Assembly (NCBI GenBank): GCA_040879965.1
Contig: JBBDJI010000012.1
Span: 124,001 to 188,000, forward strand
Origin: Candidatus Babeliales bacterium
Lineage (GTDB): Bacteria; Babelota; Babeliae; Babelales; JACPOV01
Direction: 5' to 3'
DNA: 64,000 nt
The notes beneath the pieces were generated by a model. The model did not search any database, had not been told where the DNA came from, and worked only from the letters and a program-made list of their open reading frames with translations. The translations under genes were made by a program, and so were the position numbers. Shown here piece by piece: positions 53,550-61,053 of this stretch (its first letter is position 1; the number at the start of each line of letters is the position of its first letter).

Positions 53550-54269
53550 TTAAATTCGTATTTTTTTGGATAAGTAAGGCATTGAAATTATACGATCATT
53601 GGTATAAGCAATAGAATTATTAAGTGGTTTTTTATGTAAAAATTTAAAATCACAAAAAGCGAGCTCCATTTGAATCGCTAAATCAGTAAGCTTCTCTCTA
53701 GGGATTTCTTTTTTTATATTTAAAGATGGTAAGGGAATAATATTACTCGTGGTAGGCCATGAGATATTTTCGAGTTCTGCAACTATAGTGCAATCCATAA
53801 AAAAAATAATAGTATTATCAGGAATAATTAAATATTTTTTTTTATTATCCAGTTCTTCTATTTGCCAAGAACTCATTTGATTCCTTTTAGCATTTACTTG
53901 CGTAGCATCAGATGGTGCTGTTTTTGTTAACCTGAATAGGCGATATTGGTGATTAGGTGATGTTTGAAGATGAGTAATATTGATATCTATCGGTTGAGCT
54001 AACCCTTCAGTTATCATTATAAATAATTCTTTTGGCATTTCTTCATCGTGTAATTCAAAGTGTGCCTTGCGTGTATCGCCATCAGCATCGACCTCAGCTT
54101 TATATGGTTGTCCTTTATAGGATATAGGAATTTCCCACCCATCAAGAGGTTGATTGAGTTGAATGGATCCTAATAATATTATATTATGGGGTCGCAATTG
54201 AAATGGCAGTATTGCATTACCAATATTTGAATAAAGTAATATTATGGTTATAAGTAATTTTAACTTCAT
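53550..54269 (-). CDS. Secreted protein of unknown function, beta-rich
   Basis: The product is 239 residues with a signal peptide (KLKLLITIILLYSNIGNA) and a mature part with many short strands (for example HNIILLGSIQLN, DGWEIPISYKG) and few helices. No family is recognised. The ATG has AAAGGAG ten bases upstream, inside one arm of a 15-bp inverted repeat that lies in the divergent promoter region. The gene is nine bases upstream of tsaD on the same strand, so both may be transcribed together. Confidence 0.65.
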   Translation of the reverse strand: MKLKLLITIILLYSNIGNAILPFQLRPHNIILLGSIQLNQPLDGWEIPISYKGQPYKAEVDADGDTRKAHFELHDEEMPKELFIMITEGLAQPIDINITHLQTSPNHQYRLFRLTKTAPSDATQVNAKRNQMSSWQIEELDNKKKYLIIPDNTIIFFMDCTIVAELENISWPTTSNIIPLPSLNIKKEIPREKLTDLAIQMELAFCDFKFLHKKPLNNSIAYTNDRIISMPYLSKKIRI

Positions 54270-54277
54270 AATAAAGT

Positions 54278-54345
54278 ACTCCTTTATTAAAAAAGGGATA
54301 TTTTCATTTTTCTTCTACTTTAGTTTATACTTTTAATAAAGGAGT
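54278..54345. repeat. 15-bp perfect inverted repeat in a divergent promoter region
   Basis: ACTCCTTTATTAAAA (54278-54292) and TTTTAATAAAGGAGT (54331-54345) are exact reverse complements separated by 38 bases, between a minus-strand secreted-protein gene and the plus-strand DUF2062 gene. Each divergent transcript would carry the same TTTTAATAAAGGAGT leader. It may be a paired operator, an RNA hairpin or a duplicated leader with ribosome site. Confidence 0.55.
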
Positions 54346-54386
54346 GCAAAGCTATTTATCAGGAGACTTTAAGTAAAGATCTTAAA

Positions 54387-54863
54387 ATGAAATATACGAT
54401 AACGAATTATTTAAAAAAATATGTTTATGAGGAACGCTCACCGCATAAACTTGCTCTATCTTTTTGTATAGGAAGCTATATTGCTTTTTCTCCATTTTTA
54501 TTTTTTCATACGATAATGGTTTTTGCTGGGGTTTGGCTTTTTCAGTTAAACTTTCCTATAACATTAACAGCAGCATATGGAATTAATAATCCATGGACAG
54601 CTATACCAATTTATATGATTGATTATATTTTTGGCTATTGGATCTTACACAAATTATTACACATTAAAGTAGTAACAATATTTCCTGAATGGATGAGTTA
54701 TTTGAATTATTTTTTTGAATATAAATTAGGATTACCACAGCCATGTATTTGGTCATTTTTGATAGGTGGTAATCTCTTAGGTATTATATTAAGTGTTTTA
54801 CTTTATCCATTAATGAAAAAAATATTTTCAAAGCTTGTAACTGAAATACATGGTACAATATAA
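54387..54863 (+). CDS. DUF2062 membrane protein
   Basis: The product is 158 residues with three or so transmembrane helices. The family pattern is visible: an N-terminal RSPHKLALSFCIGSYIAFSPF block, a middle helix and NNPWTAIPIYMIDYIFGYWI. DUF2062 proteins are found with lipid or glycan modification genes, but no reaction is established. The start follows GGAGACTTTAAG at a long distance. It is three bases upstream of smpB, so they are co-transcribed. Confidence 0.82.
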   Translation: MKYTITNYLKKYVYEERSPHKLALSFCIGSYIAFSPFLFFHTIMVFAGVWLFQLNFPITLTAAYGINNPWTAIPIYMIDYIFGYWILHKLLHIKVVTIFPEWMSYLNYFFEYKLGLPQPCIWSFLIGGNLLGIILSVLLYPLMKKIFSKLVTEIHGTI

Positions 54864-54865
54864 TT

Positions 54866-55324
54866 ATGGGTATAAAAATCATTGCACAAAATAAAAAAGC
54901 ATTTCATGATTATGAAATTTTGGAGCGCCTTGAGGCTGGTATTGTGCTAACTGGTGACGAAGTTAAATCAATTAGAAAAGGTCATATTTCATTGGTTGGT
55001 TCTTATGCGGTATTTCATGACCGTGAATTGATGCTGCTCAATTGTACTATAGCACCCTACGAACAAGCTTTTCAGAAAAGAGATGACTTATCTACTCGAA
55101 GCCGAAAGCTTTTAATGCACCGCCGTGAGCTTGATCAGCTTGCAGGGGGAGTTGCAAAAAAAGGAATTACCATTGTGCCGTTAAAAATGTATTTGAATGA
55201 AAAGGGGCTCATAAAAATTGAGCTTGGTATAGCGAAGCACAAAAAAGCAGCGGATAAGCGGCGTGAACTTAAAGAACGAGATATTAAAAAAGAGACTGCT
55301 CGCGAAATCAAGAAGCATCGGTAA
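54866..55324 (+). CDS. smpB: SsrA-binding protein SmpB
   Basis: SmpB delivers tmRNA to stalled ribosomes for trans-translation. The 152-residue product has the family blocks NKKAFHDYEI, LTGDEVKSIRKGHISLVGSYA, PYEQA, KLLMHRRELDQL and the basic C-terminal tail (KHKKAADKRRELKERDIKKE). The start lies three bases after DUF2062. The gene is followed directly by the tmRNA promoter and tmRNA gene, so both parts of the rescue system sit together. Confidence 0.96.
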   Translation: MGIKIIAQNKKAFHDYEILERLEAGIVLTGDEVKSIRKGHISLVGSYAVFHDRELMLLNCTIAPYEQAFQKRDDLSTRSRKLLMHRRELDQLAGGVAKKGITIVPLKMYLNEKGLIKIELGIAKHKKAADKRRELKERDIKKETAREIKKHR

Positions 55325-55329
55325 AGAGC

Positions 55330-55358
55330 TTGACTTTATCGGACCTGTTTGTTACTAT
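55330..55358 (+). promoter_or_regulatory. Promoter of tmRNA
   Basis: TTGACT (55330-55335), a 17-base spacer and TACTAT (55353-55358) start six bases after the smpB stop. The predicted start is near 55365, so the mature 5' end at 55389 would need processing. Confidence 0.65.
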
Positions 55359-55388
55359 TTGAATAGAAAAAAGTTCATTGAAATATTT

Positions 55389-55765
55389 GGGGGCGTCAAG
55401 GCTTCGACGTGGTGTTGATAGCTCAGAAAGCATGTCGAGTTTCGTCTGAGATCTCGTAAAAAAGCGGTCAAAACAATAAATGCAGACCAATTTGAAGGTC
55501 ACTTCGCTCTCGGCGCAGCTGCTGCGTAAAAAGAGAAGCGAGTCTTGTTAATCTAACGTTTCTGCTCGTTAATTAACTCGTATAATAACAGGTAGGGCTT
55601 TCACGCGAAGTTTTTTGGTTACATAGCGTGATAGTATATGAAACTGGCTCAAATTCATTTGCCCTGTTTTCGAGGTTGAATTTGAGTATAATTCGAAAAC
55701 TAAACATGTAGCGTTTTGGGTTTGATATAGTGCGGACATGGGTTCGATTCCCATCGCCTCCACCA
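55389..55765 (+). ncRNA. ssrA: Transfer-messenger RNA (tmRNA)
   Basis: tmRNA frees stalled ribosomes and tags the unfinished protein. The 5' end GGGGGCG pairs with CGCCTCC before the encoded ACCA 3' end, giving a tRNA-like acceptor, and the GGTTCGATTCCC T-arm lies just upstream. The 5' part contains the diagnostic GTCAAGGCTTCGACG. The tag frame begins at GCA (55482) and reads ADQFEGHFALGAAAA before TAA at 55527-55529. It has the expected hydrophobic ALG..AAAA end but more alanines than common ALAA tags. The exact resume codon is inferred. Confidence 0.95.
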
Positions 55766-55804
55766 GTTTTCGCTCCAAGAGCTTTATCTGGCTATTCGAG
55801 TTTT

Positions 55805-56491
55805 TTATTTATTTTTTACTGGCAAAAGCCCAAATAAATATATTAATGGTTTATAAATAATTATCAGAAAAAAAGTGCCAATAAAACTAGCGCTCAGCGA
55901 TGATAAGTTAATAGAACTTCTTTTTGATTTATAGGGCTTTTTTTTATGAATTCCATTTAATTTCTTTTTAATATTTTCATCACCATTAATTCCAGCAGTA
56001 TCGTTATTTTTTAGCCTATTAACTAAATTTTTTGTTTCTTCTGATAAATTATCCAATTTTCCATTAATAATATTGTGTAATATTTCATTTAAGTAAGTAG
56101 ATTTAAGACCTTGAAACTCTTTCACTTCTCCTGGTACTTTTAATTCTTTTTCGATTAATATTTCTAGATATTTTTGATGCGCATTAATAAATATTTCATC
56201 ACGATATCCAGCTTCTAATGCTTTTCTATAAATTTCCAGAAAACTGTGTTCAAATTCACTTTGGTTGATACCTTGTGCTGCCTTTTGTAATAAATAATCC
56301 CATTCTTGTTTGAGGGGTGTAAAGGTAGCTACATTTATTTTGCTTGGATGTTGAAAGATTATTTTATTTAAAAAGCCTCCATCTAACTGTAATGTAATAA
56401 TTTTTGATTTTTCTTCATTTATTCCTCCATTTGATAAGCAAATAATCGGAATTACTAAAAGATAAAATAAAACAAAAATTGGATTTACCAT
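55805..56491 (-). CDS. Exported protein with C-terminal transmembrane anchor, unknown
   Basis: The product is 228 residues. It has a signal peptide (MVNPIFVLFYLLVIPIICLS), a helical central region of about 150 residues, a basic stretch (KKKLNGIHKKKPYKSKRSS) and a final transmembrane segment (ASFIGTFFLIIIYKPLIYLFG). The basic stretch just before the second hydrophobic segment suggests a stop-transfer anchor with the C-terminus at the cytoplasm. No family is recognised. It is a single gene converging on the tmRNA gene. Confidence 0.6.
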   Translation of the reverse strand: MVNPIFVLFYLLVIPIICLSNGGINEEKSKIITLQLDGGFLNKIIFQHPSKINVATFTPLKQEWDYLLQKAAQGINQSEFEHSFLEIYRKALEAGYRDEIFINAHQKYLEILIEKELKVPGEVKEFQGLKSTYLNEILHNIINGKLDNLSEETKNLVNRLKNNDTAGINGDENIKKKLNGIHKKKPYKSKRSSINLSSLSASFIGTFFLIIIYKPLIYLFGLLPVKNK

Positions 56492-56651
56492 AAAGCTTAT
56501 TCCTTTTTAAGTATTCATTTTTTATTAAAGATTAATCAGCTATTTTAAGTCAATCAATTGAATAATTTCTTTTTGAAATGTTATGATTTAAATCGTTATT
56601 ATTCATTTTTGGATAATTTTCAAGGAAGATATGCTTTTTAGGGGATGGTAA

Positions 56652-57659
56652 ATGAAAATTGCATTTTTTGAAGTTAATGAGGAGCAAAAAGAAGTTTTTA
56701 AAAAAGCTTTTTCTGAAGATGAGCTTCATTTTTTTTGTGAATCTTTAATTGATGAGGTTCCTGATTCTATTAAAAATGCGGATATTATCTCGGTATTTGT
56801 ATGTTCAGAAATTAAACAAAAAATACTTAATCAATTTAATAATTTAAAGTTAATTGTTACTCGTTCAACTGGTTATAATCATGTTGATGTTAAAAGTGCA
56901 CAAGAGAAAAATATTGTTGTAAGCAATGTGCCTAAATATGCAGATGTGGCGGTAGCAGAATACACCTTTGCTCTTTTATTAGCATTATCCCGTAGAATTT
57001 ATGATGCATATTATCAAGTTGCGCACGATTATTCCTTTTCAAATGAACATTTACAAGGGTTTGATCTTGCGGGGAAAGTACTAGGTGTAGTTGGAACTGG
57101 TAATATAGGGAGGCATGTAATTCGTATTGCAAACGGTTTTAATATGGAAATACTTGCTTGTGATAAGAAGGAAAATAAAGAATTTGCTAAACAATTTAAT
57201 TTTGAATATTTATCTTTTAATGAACTGATTAAAAAATCGGATATTCTAACTTTTCATGTACCACTTATTAAAGAAACGTATCATATGATTAATCTTGATA
57301 ATATTGATTTATTAAAACAGGGAAGCTATTTAATTAATACAGCACGAGGTGGTATTATTCAAACTGATGCATTGGTAAAAGCATTAAATGAAGGAATTAT
57401 AGCAGGTGCGGCGCTTGATGTTTTAGAAGAAGAAAATTTTACAAAAGAACCATTAGCATTACTCTTTGAGCAGCATCCAGAATACAAACAATTAAAAAAT
57501 ATTTTAGAAAATCATGTTTTAATAGAACATCCCCGCGTTATTGTAACTCCACATAATGCTTTTAACTCCTATCAGGCTTTAGAACGTCTTATAAAGCTTA
57601 GTATTGAAAATATTAATAAATGGAAGAGTGGAAATCCAATTAATATAGTGCAATTATAA
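56652..57659 (+). CDS. D-2-hydroxyacid dehydrogenase (D-lactate dehydrogenase-like)
   Basis: This NAD-dependent enzyme reduces 2-oxo acids to D-2-hydroxyacids; pyruvate to D-lactate is the likely reaction. The 335-residue product has the Rossmann motif GVVGTGNIGRHV (about 148), STGYNHVDV, NTARGGIIQTDALVKAL and the catalytic His in IVTPHNAFNS near the end. With tpiA and eno in the window it would allow redox balance in fermentation. The start has AGGGGATGGTAA upstream. Formate or phosphoglycerate dehydrogenases are less likely from length and motifs. Confidence 0.87.
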   Translation: MKIAFFEVNEEQKEVFKKAFSEDELHFFCESLIDEVPDSIKNADIISVFVCSEIKQKILNQFNNLKLIVTRSTGYNHVDVKSAQEKNIVVSNVPKYADVAVAEYTFALLLALSRRIYDAYYQVAHDYSFSNEHLQGFDLAGKVLGVVGTGNIGRHVIRIANGFNMEILACDKKENKEFAKQFNFEYLSFNELIKKSDILTFHVPLIKETYHMINLDNIDLLKQGSYLINTARGGIIQTDALVKALNEGIIAGAALDVLEEENFTKEPLALLFEQHPEYKQLKNILENHVLIEHPRVIVTPHNAFNSYQALERLIKLSIENINKWKSGNPINIVQL

Positions 57660-57728
57660 AACGGTTTTAAAATTATTCTTGCGAGCTTGATGCGCTCGTG
57701 ATATATATGAGATAAAAAAAGGAGCTTA

Positions 57729-59201
57729 ATGATTAGCAGTTATTTTTTTCAATTTTTGTTTATTATATTAAGCTCAATTTCCTGTTTTGCACAGGTATGT
57801 GTACCTTCAATGAGCCGTTTTTCTTCAATAGGTTATTCAAAAATATCTTTAGGTCAGCAACTACTTCAAGTAATTAAGCAAGGTAGCCCTGAAAAATTCA
57901 AATCTCTTTTAATGCAAGCAGTACAGCAAAATCGCGGCAATAAGCAAGCATTTTTTGAAGTAATTAATACACGAGATGAAAATACATATAATATTCTTCA
58001 TTTTACTACTCTAATTGGAGATCTAGAAAATATAGCTGCGATATTTGATGCACTTAAACAATTTTATGGTAATGATAAACAGGGGCTTTTTAAGTACTTG
58101 GATGCTCGAGATAAATATGGGCTGAATGTGCTTGGCTTTGCTGAATATAATGCTGATAAAAGAACGATGCAATTAGTGCTTACAAGAACGATGCAATTAA
58201 TTGGCGAAGATAAAGAACTTTTTTTTAAATTTATGAATGCACAAGATTCACGTGGTTGGCGTCCTTTATTAAATGCTGCAGATGATGCCGAATCAGATAA
58301 TATGCAGCTTATGGTTCAAATAACAGCGCATGTTTTAGGTCAAGATTCTCAATTTTTTTTGGATTTTCTTAATGCCAAAGATTTTGAAGGATACACAGCT
58401 CTTGATTCAGTAAGAACTTTTCCTGATGAGCTTTTCTTGAAAAAATTTGGTGCAAAAAAAGGGAAAGAAGACATAGAAAGTGAAGAATTAAAAGAGGCTG
58501 ATAGATATGGACGAATACTAATAGAATCTAGTAATCGCTCTAATTTTGCATTATTTGAGAAAACACTCAAAGAAGCTCTGGCAAAATTTAAAGATCAAAA
58601 ACATATGTTATTTCACTTTCTTTATATTCGTGATGATGCAGGTTGGACCTCACTTATTAATGCTGCTACTGATGGTCAGTATGAATATGTTAAAATACTT
58701 TTGGAGGCAATAGAAGAACTTGCAATGCATGAAAAAGAACTTATTTTCCATGTTTTAAGCGCAACTGATTTTCAAGGAAGAACAGCACTTCACTTAGCAT
58801 TATTAAGGCATCATTATGATATTGCTCACCTTTTGATTGATGCGATTATTAAATATTCTGATAATACCGCATTACTTTTAGCAATATTGAATACGCCAAA
58901 TGAATTTAATGGTTTTACTCCTTTAATTACGGCAGTCTACAGTGGGTATCAATTTGATGTAAAAGGTTATGAGAATACTAAGCTCATAATTGAAAAAATA
59001 AAACAAGTTTTAGATAAAAATTCTCGTATGTTTTGGCTCTTTATGAATGCTCGAGATTATAATGGCTGGACTCCACTTGCATATGCTGCAGATGATCGTA
59101 TACGTGCATTATTAAAATCATATGGCGCAATTGATACTACAATGCCTAAAATCTATGGTGTAACTAATTTTGAAAGTCTTGCACGCAATATGGGTATCTG
59201 A
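57729..59201 (+). CDS. Secreted ankyrin-repeat protein
   Basis: The product is 490 residues from an ATG with AAAGGAG upstream. A signal peptide (YFFQFLFIILSSISCFA) precedes about eight ankyrin-like units, each with a loop pattern NAxDxxGxTPLxxA. Clear examples are RDDAGWTSLINAATDG, TDFQGRTALHLALLRH and RDYNGWTPLAYAADD. Units are longer than the usual 33 residues: most carry an insert of about 12-18 residues with a xxLFFKFxNA pattern before the loop. Ankyrin repeats bind proteins and are common in host-directed effectors; the target is unknown. A host-interaction role is inference. Confidence 0.85.
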   Translation: MISSYFFQFLFIILSSISCFAQVCVPSMSRFSSIGYSKISLGQQLLQVIKQGSPEKFKSLLMQAVQQNRGNKQAFFEVINTRDENTYNILHFTTLIGDLENIAAIFDALKQFYGNDKQGLFKYLDARDKYGLNVLGFAEYNADKRTMQLVLTRTMQLIGEDKELFFKFMNAQDSRGWRPLLNAADDAESDNMQLMVQITAHVLGQDSQFFLDFLNAKDFEGYTALDSVRTFPDELFLKKFGAKKGKEDIESEELKEADRYGRILIESSNRSNFALFEKTLKEALAKFKDQKHMLFHFLYIRDDAGWTSLINAATDGQYEYVKILLEAIEELAMHEKELIFHVLSATDFQGRTALHLALLRHHYDIAHLLIDAIIKYSDNTALLLAILNTPNEFNGFTPLITAVYSGYQFDVKGYENTKLIIEKIKQVLDKNSRMFWLFMNARDYNGWTPLAYAADDRIRALLKSYGAIDTTMPKIYGVTNFESLARNMGI

Positions 59202-59316
59202 TTTTGAATATTTCAAGTTTGCAATTTATTCTTCAAGGGTATTGACGCTTTATTAAAAAAAAGTAGTCTATAAGGAATACAATTGGCGAAAGTAACCTAT
59301 AAATTGAAAGGTCTTA

Positions 59317-59976
59317 ATGAATAACCGATATTTTAATAGCTTATTAATGCTTTTAATAATCAATATAATGAGTGTTTTATATATTAATGCAGAAACTGCA
59401 GCTCAAGGGATTAAAAAAGAAGATACTATACAAATGACTAAAGATGAAATTCAGACCATAGTTCGTGAAGAAATGGAAAAATCTTTTGCCTATTTTGATC
59501 CTTTTAAAATTTTAGAAAGATCCTTAGAATATAAAGATGAAGTAAGAAAAATAGAAAAAGAGCTTGATTCACGCAAGCAACAATTGAAATCACTTGAAGA
59601 AACAGCCATGAAAAGAAAAACAGAATTAGAAACTATGGCTAATGCGCTGAGTGAAAGCGCAAAAGAGCGTAAAAAAGAAGAGATGGGGAATTTAGAAGCG
59701 CAATATCGCATTAAAGCACAGGGCGCCCAAGAATATGCAGAAAATGCTGAACAAAAAGCACGCATGAAAGTATTGCGCACTATTCAGATAGAAGCGGAAG
59801 CTTTGGCAAAAGAAGAAGGCCGTATGGTAGTTCTAGCTGGTGGGGTAGTATATGGGGTAAAACCAATTGATCTTACCGAAAAAATACTCGAACGTATTAA
59901 TACTAAATATCGTGCGAGTAAAGAAAAAAATAAAAATGAAGGTATGAAAAAACCAGCAGTTACTCCTGCTGCCTAA
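59317..59976 (+). CDS. OmpH/Skp-like periplasmic chaperone
   Basis: Skp-family chaperones escort outer-membrane proteins through the periplasm. The 219-residue product has a signal peptide (NSLLMLLIINIMSVLYINA), a long coiled coil (about 55-155) and the family-type closing segment (LAKEEGRMVVLAGGVVYGVKPIDLTEKIL, about 165-193). A basic tail and Pro/Ala end follow. It is somewhat longer than E. coli Skp (161). A strong terminator follows. The barrel protein at 39776-41767 is a possible client. Confidence 0.72.
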   Translation: MNNRYFNSLLMLLIINIMSVLYINAETAAQGIKKEDTIQMTKDEIQTIVREEMEKSFAYFDPFKILERSLEYKDEVRKIEKELDSRKQQLKSLEETAMKRKTELETMANALSESAKERKKEEMGNLEAQYRIKAQGAQEYAENAEQKARMKVLRTIQIEAEALAKEEGRMVVLAGGVVYGVKPIDLTEKILERINTKYRASKEKNKNEGMKKPAVTPAA

Positions 59977-59998
59977 TAAAATAAAAATTGAGTATATA

Positions 59999-60034
59999 AG
60001 AGCGGCTAGAACTAACTAGTCGCTCTTTTTATTT
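59999..60034 (+). terminator. Strong intrinsic terminator
   Basis: AGAGCGGCTAG (59999-60009), loop AACTAA, and CTAGTCGCTCT (60016-60026) give 11 pairs with one G-T, followed by TTTTATTT. It ends the Skp-like gene just before pth. Confidence 0.88.
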
Positions 60035-60049
60035 AATGAAGGATAATCG

Positions 60050-60586
60050 ATGCAAAAAGATGACATTAAAGCGATAATTGGATTAGGTAACCCAGGAGAG
60101 AAGCACTATAACAATCGTCACAATATTGGTTTCCGTATTTTAGATGCGCTCGCAGAAGCACACACGGCTTATTGGCAAGAAAAAGATAATATGCTTACTG
60201 CCGAAGTTCAACATGGCAATAGAAAAGTAATTTTAGTTAAACCACAAACATTCATGAATTCTTCCAGTAAGGTACTTCCTTTTTTATTAAAAAAAGGAAT
60301 AAAGCCAGAAAACATTCTAGTAGTTCATGATGAATTAGAACTTGCTTTAGGAGTTATAAAAATAAAATTTGGAGGAAGTGCCAAAGGGCATAATGGCTTA
60401 CGTTCAATAATTGAGGTTATTGGTAAAGAATTCTATAGATTATGTTTTGGTATAGGACGGCCTAAAAATAAAGAAGAGGTTTCAGAATATGTTCTTTCTA
60501 ATTTTCAAGAAGATCCTGCTGAACTTGAATTTCAGATTGGAAAAGCAGTAACAAAAATTGGCGAACTTTTTGATTCCGAAAAATAA
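60050..60586 (+). CDS. pth: Peptidyl-tRNA hydrolase
   Basis: The enzyme frees tRNA from peptides dropped by ribosomes. The 178-residue product has the bacterial Pth blocks: GLGNPGEKHYNNRHNIGF with the catalytic His, KPQTFMNSS, VVHDELELALG with the catalytic Asp, and FGGSAKGHNGLRSI. The length is slightly short of E. coli (194) but complete. The start has GAAGGATAATCG upstream. It lies close to the smpB/tmRNA rescue genes, and a broken Nudix gene follows seven bases after the stop. Confidence 0.96.
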   Translation: MQKDDIKAIIGLGNPGEKHYNNRHNIGFRILDALAEAHTAYWQEKDNMLTAEVQHGNRKVILVKPQTFMNSSSKVLPFLLKKGIKPENILVVHDELELALGVIKIKFGGSAKGHNGLRSIIEVIGKEFYRLCFGIGRPKNKEEVSEYVLSNFQEDPAELEFQIGKAVTKIGELFDSEK

Positions 60587-60593
60587 TTAAATC

Positions 60594-61009
60594 ATGAATA
60601 ATATCAAAGTTGGATGTGAAATTTTTGTAATAAAAAATAAATCTGTTTTGCTCGGAAAAAGAAAAAAAATTGTTATGGTGAAGGGATGTGGGGATTACCT
60701 GGTGGACATTTAGAATATGGTGAATCTATAATATAGTGCGCCCAAAGAGAACTTAAAGAAGAGATTGGTTTTGAAAAAATAGAGTTAAAGTTAATTTCAA
60801 TAATAGAAAAAATTGATGAAAGAGGTCATTATATTCATATATCATTTATATCAGAGAGGTTTTCTGGTGAAATACAATGTCTGGAGCCCAACTTTTGCTA
60901 CGAGTGGAAATTTTTTGACATATCAAATCTACCGCACAATATATTTAAACCACATCAAAAAATCTTTAAAAACTATTTTAGAAATACTATATATCTTGAA
61001 AAAGAATAA
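60594..61009 (+). pseudogene. Nudix hydrolase pseudogene (frameshift plus internal stop)
   Basis: A frame starting at ATG 60594 reads MNNIKVGCEIFVIKNKSVLLGKRKK and then leaves the conserved frame near the A-run at about 60656-60668. In the other frame the sequence continues as a good Nudix box: GMWGLPGGHLEYGES, a TAG at 60734-60736, then AQRELKEEIG. This matches Gx5Ex7REUxEExGU with the stop inside the x7 gap. The downstream half stays open to TAA at 61007-61009. Two lesions make it a probable pseudogene; slippage on the A-run plus readthrough is a less likely alternative. Confidence 0.85.
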
Positions 61010-61053
61010 AACATAACAAAATGCAAAAATTACATACTATTGATAATATTTTC

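Noticed and set aside
55569-55778. Minus-strand open frame of 69 codons
   Set aside because: It lies inside the tmRNA gene on the opposite strand and is explained by the RNA.
60813-61016. Open frame of 67 codons on the plus strand
   Set aside because: It lies in a different frame over the conserved downstream half of the Nudix pseudogene, whose own frame carries the family motif.
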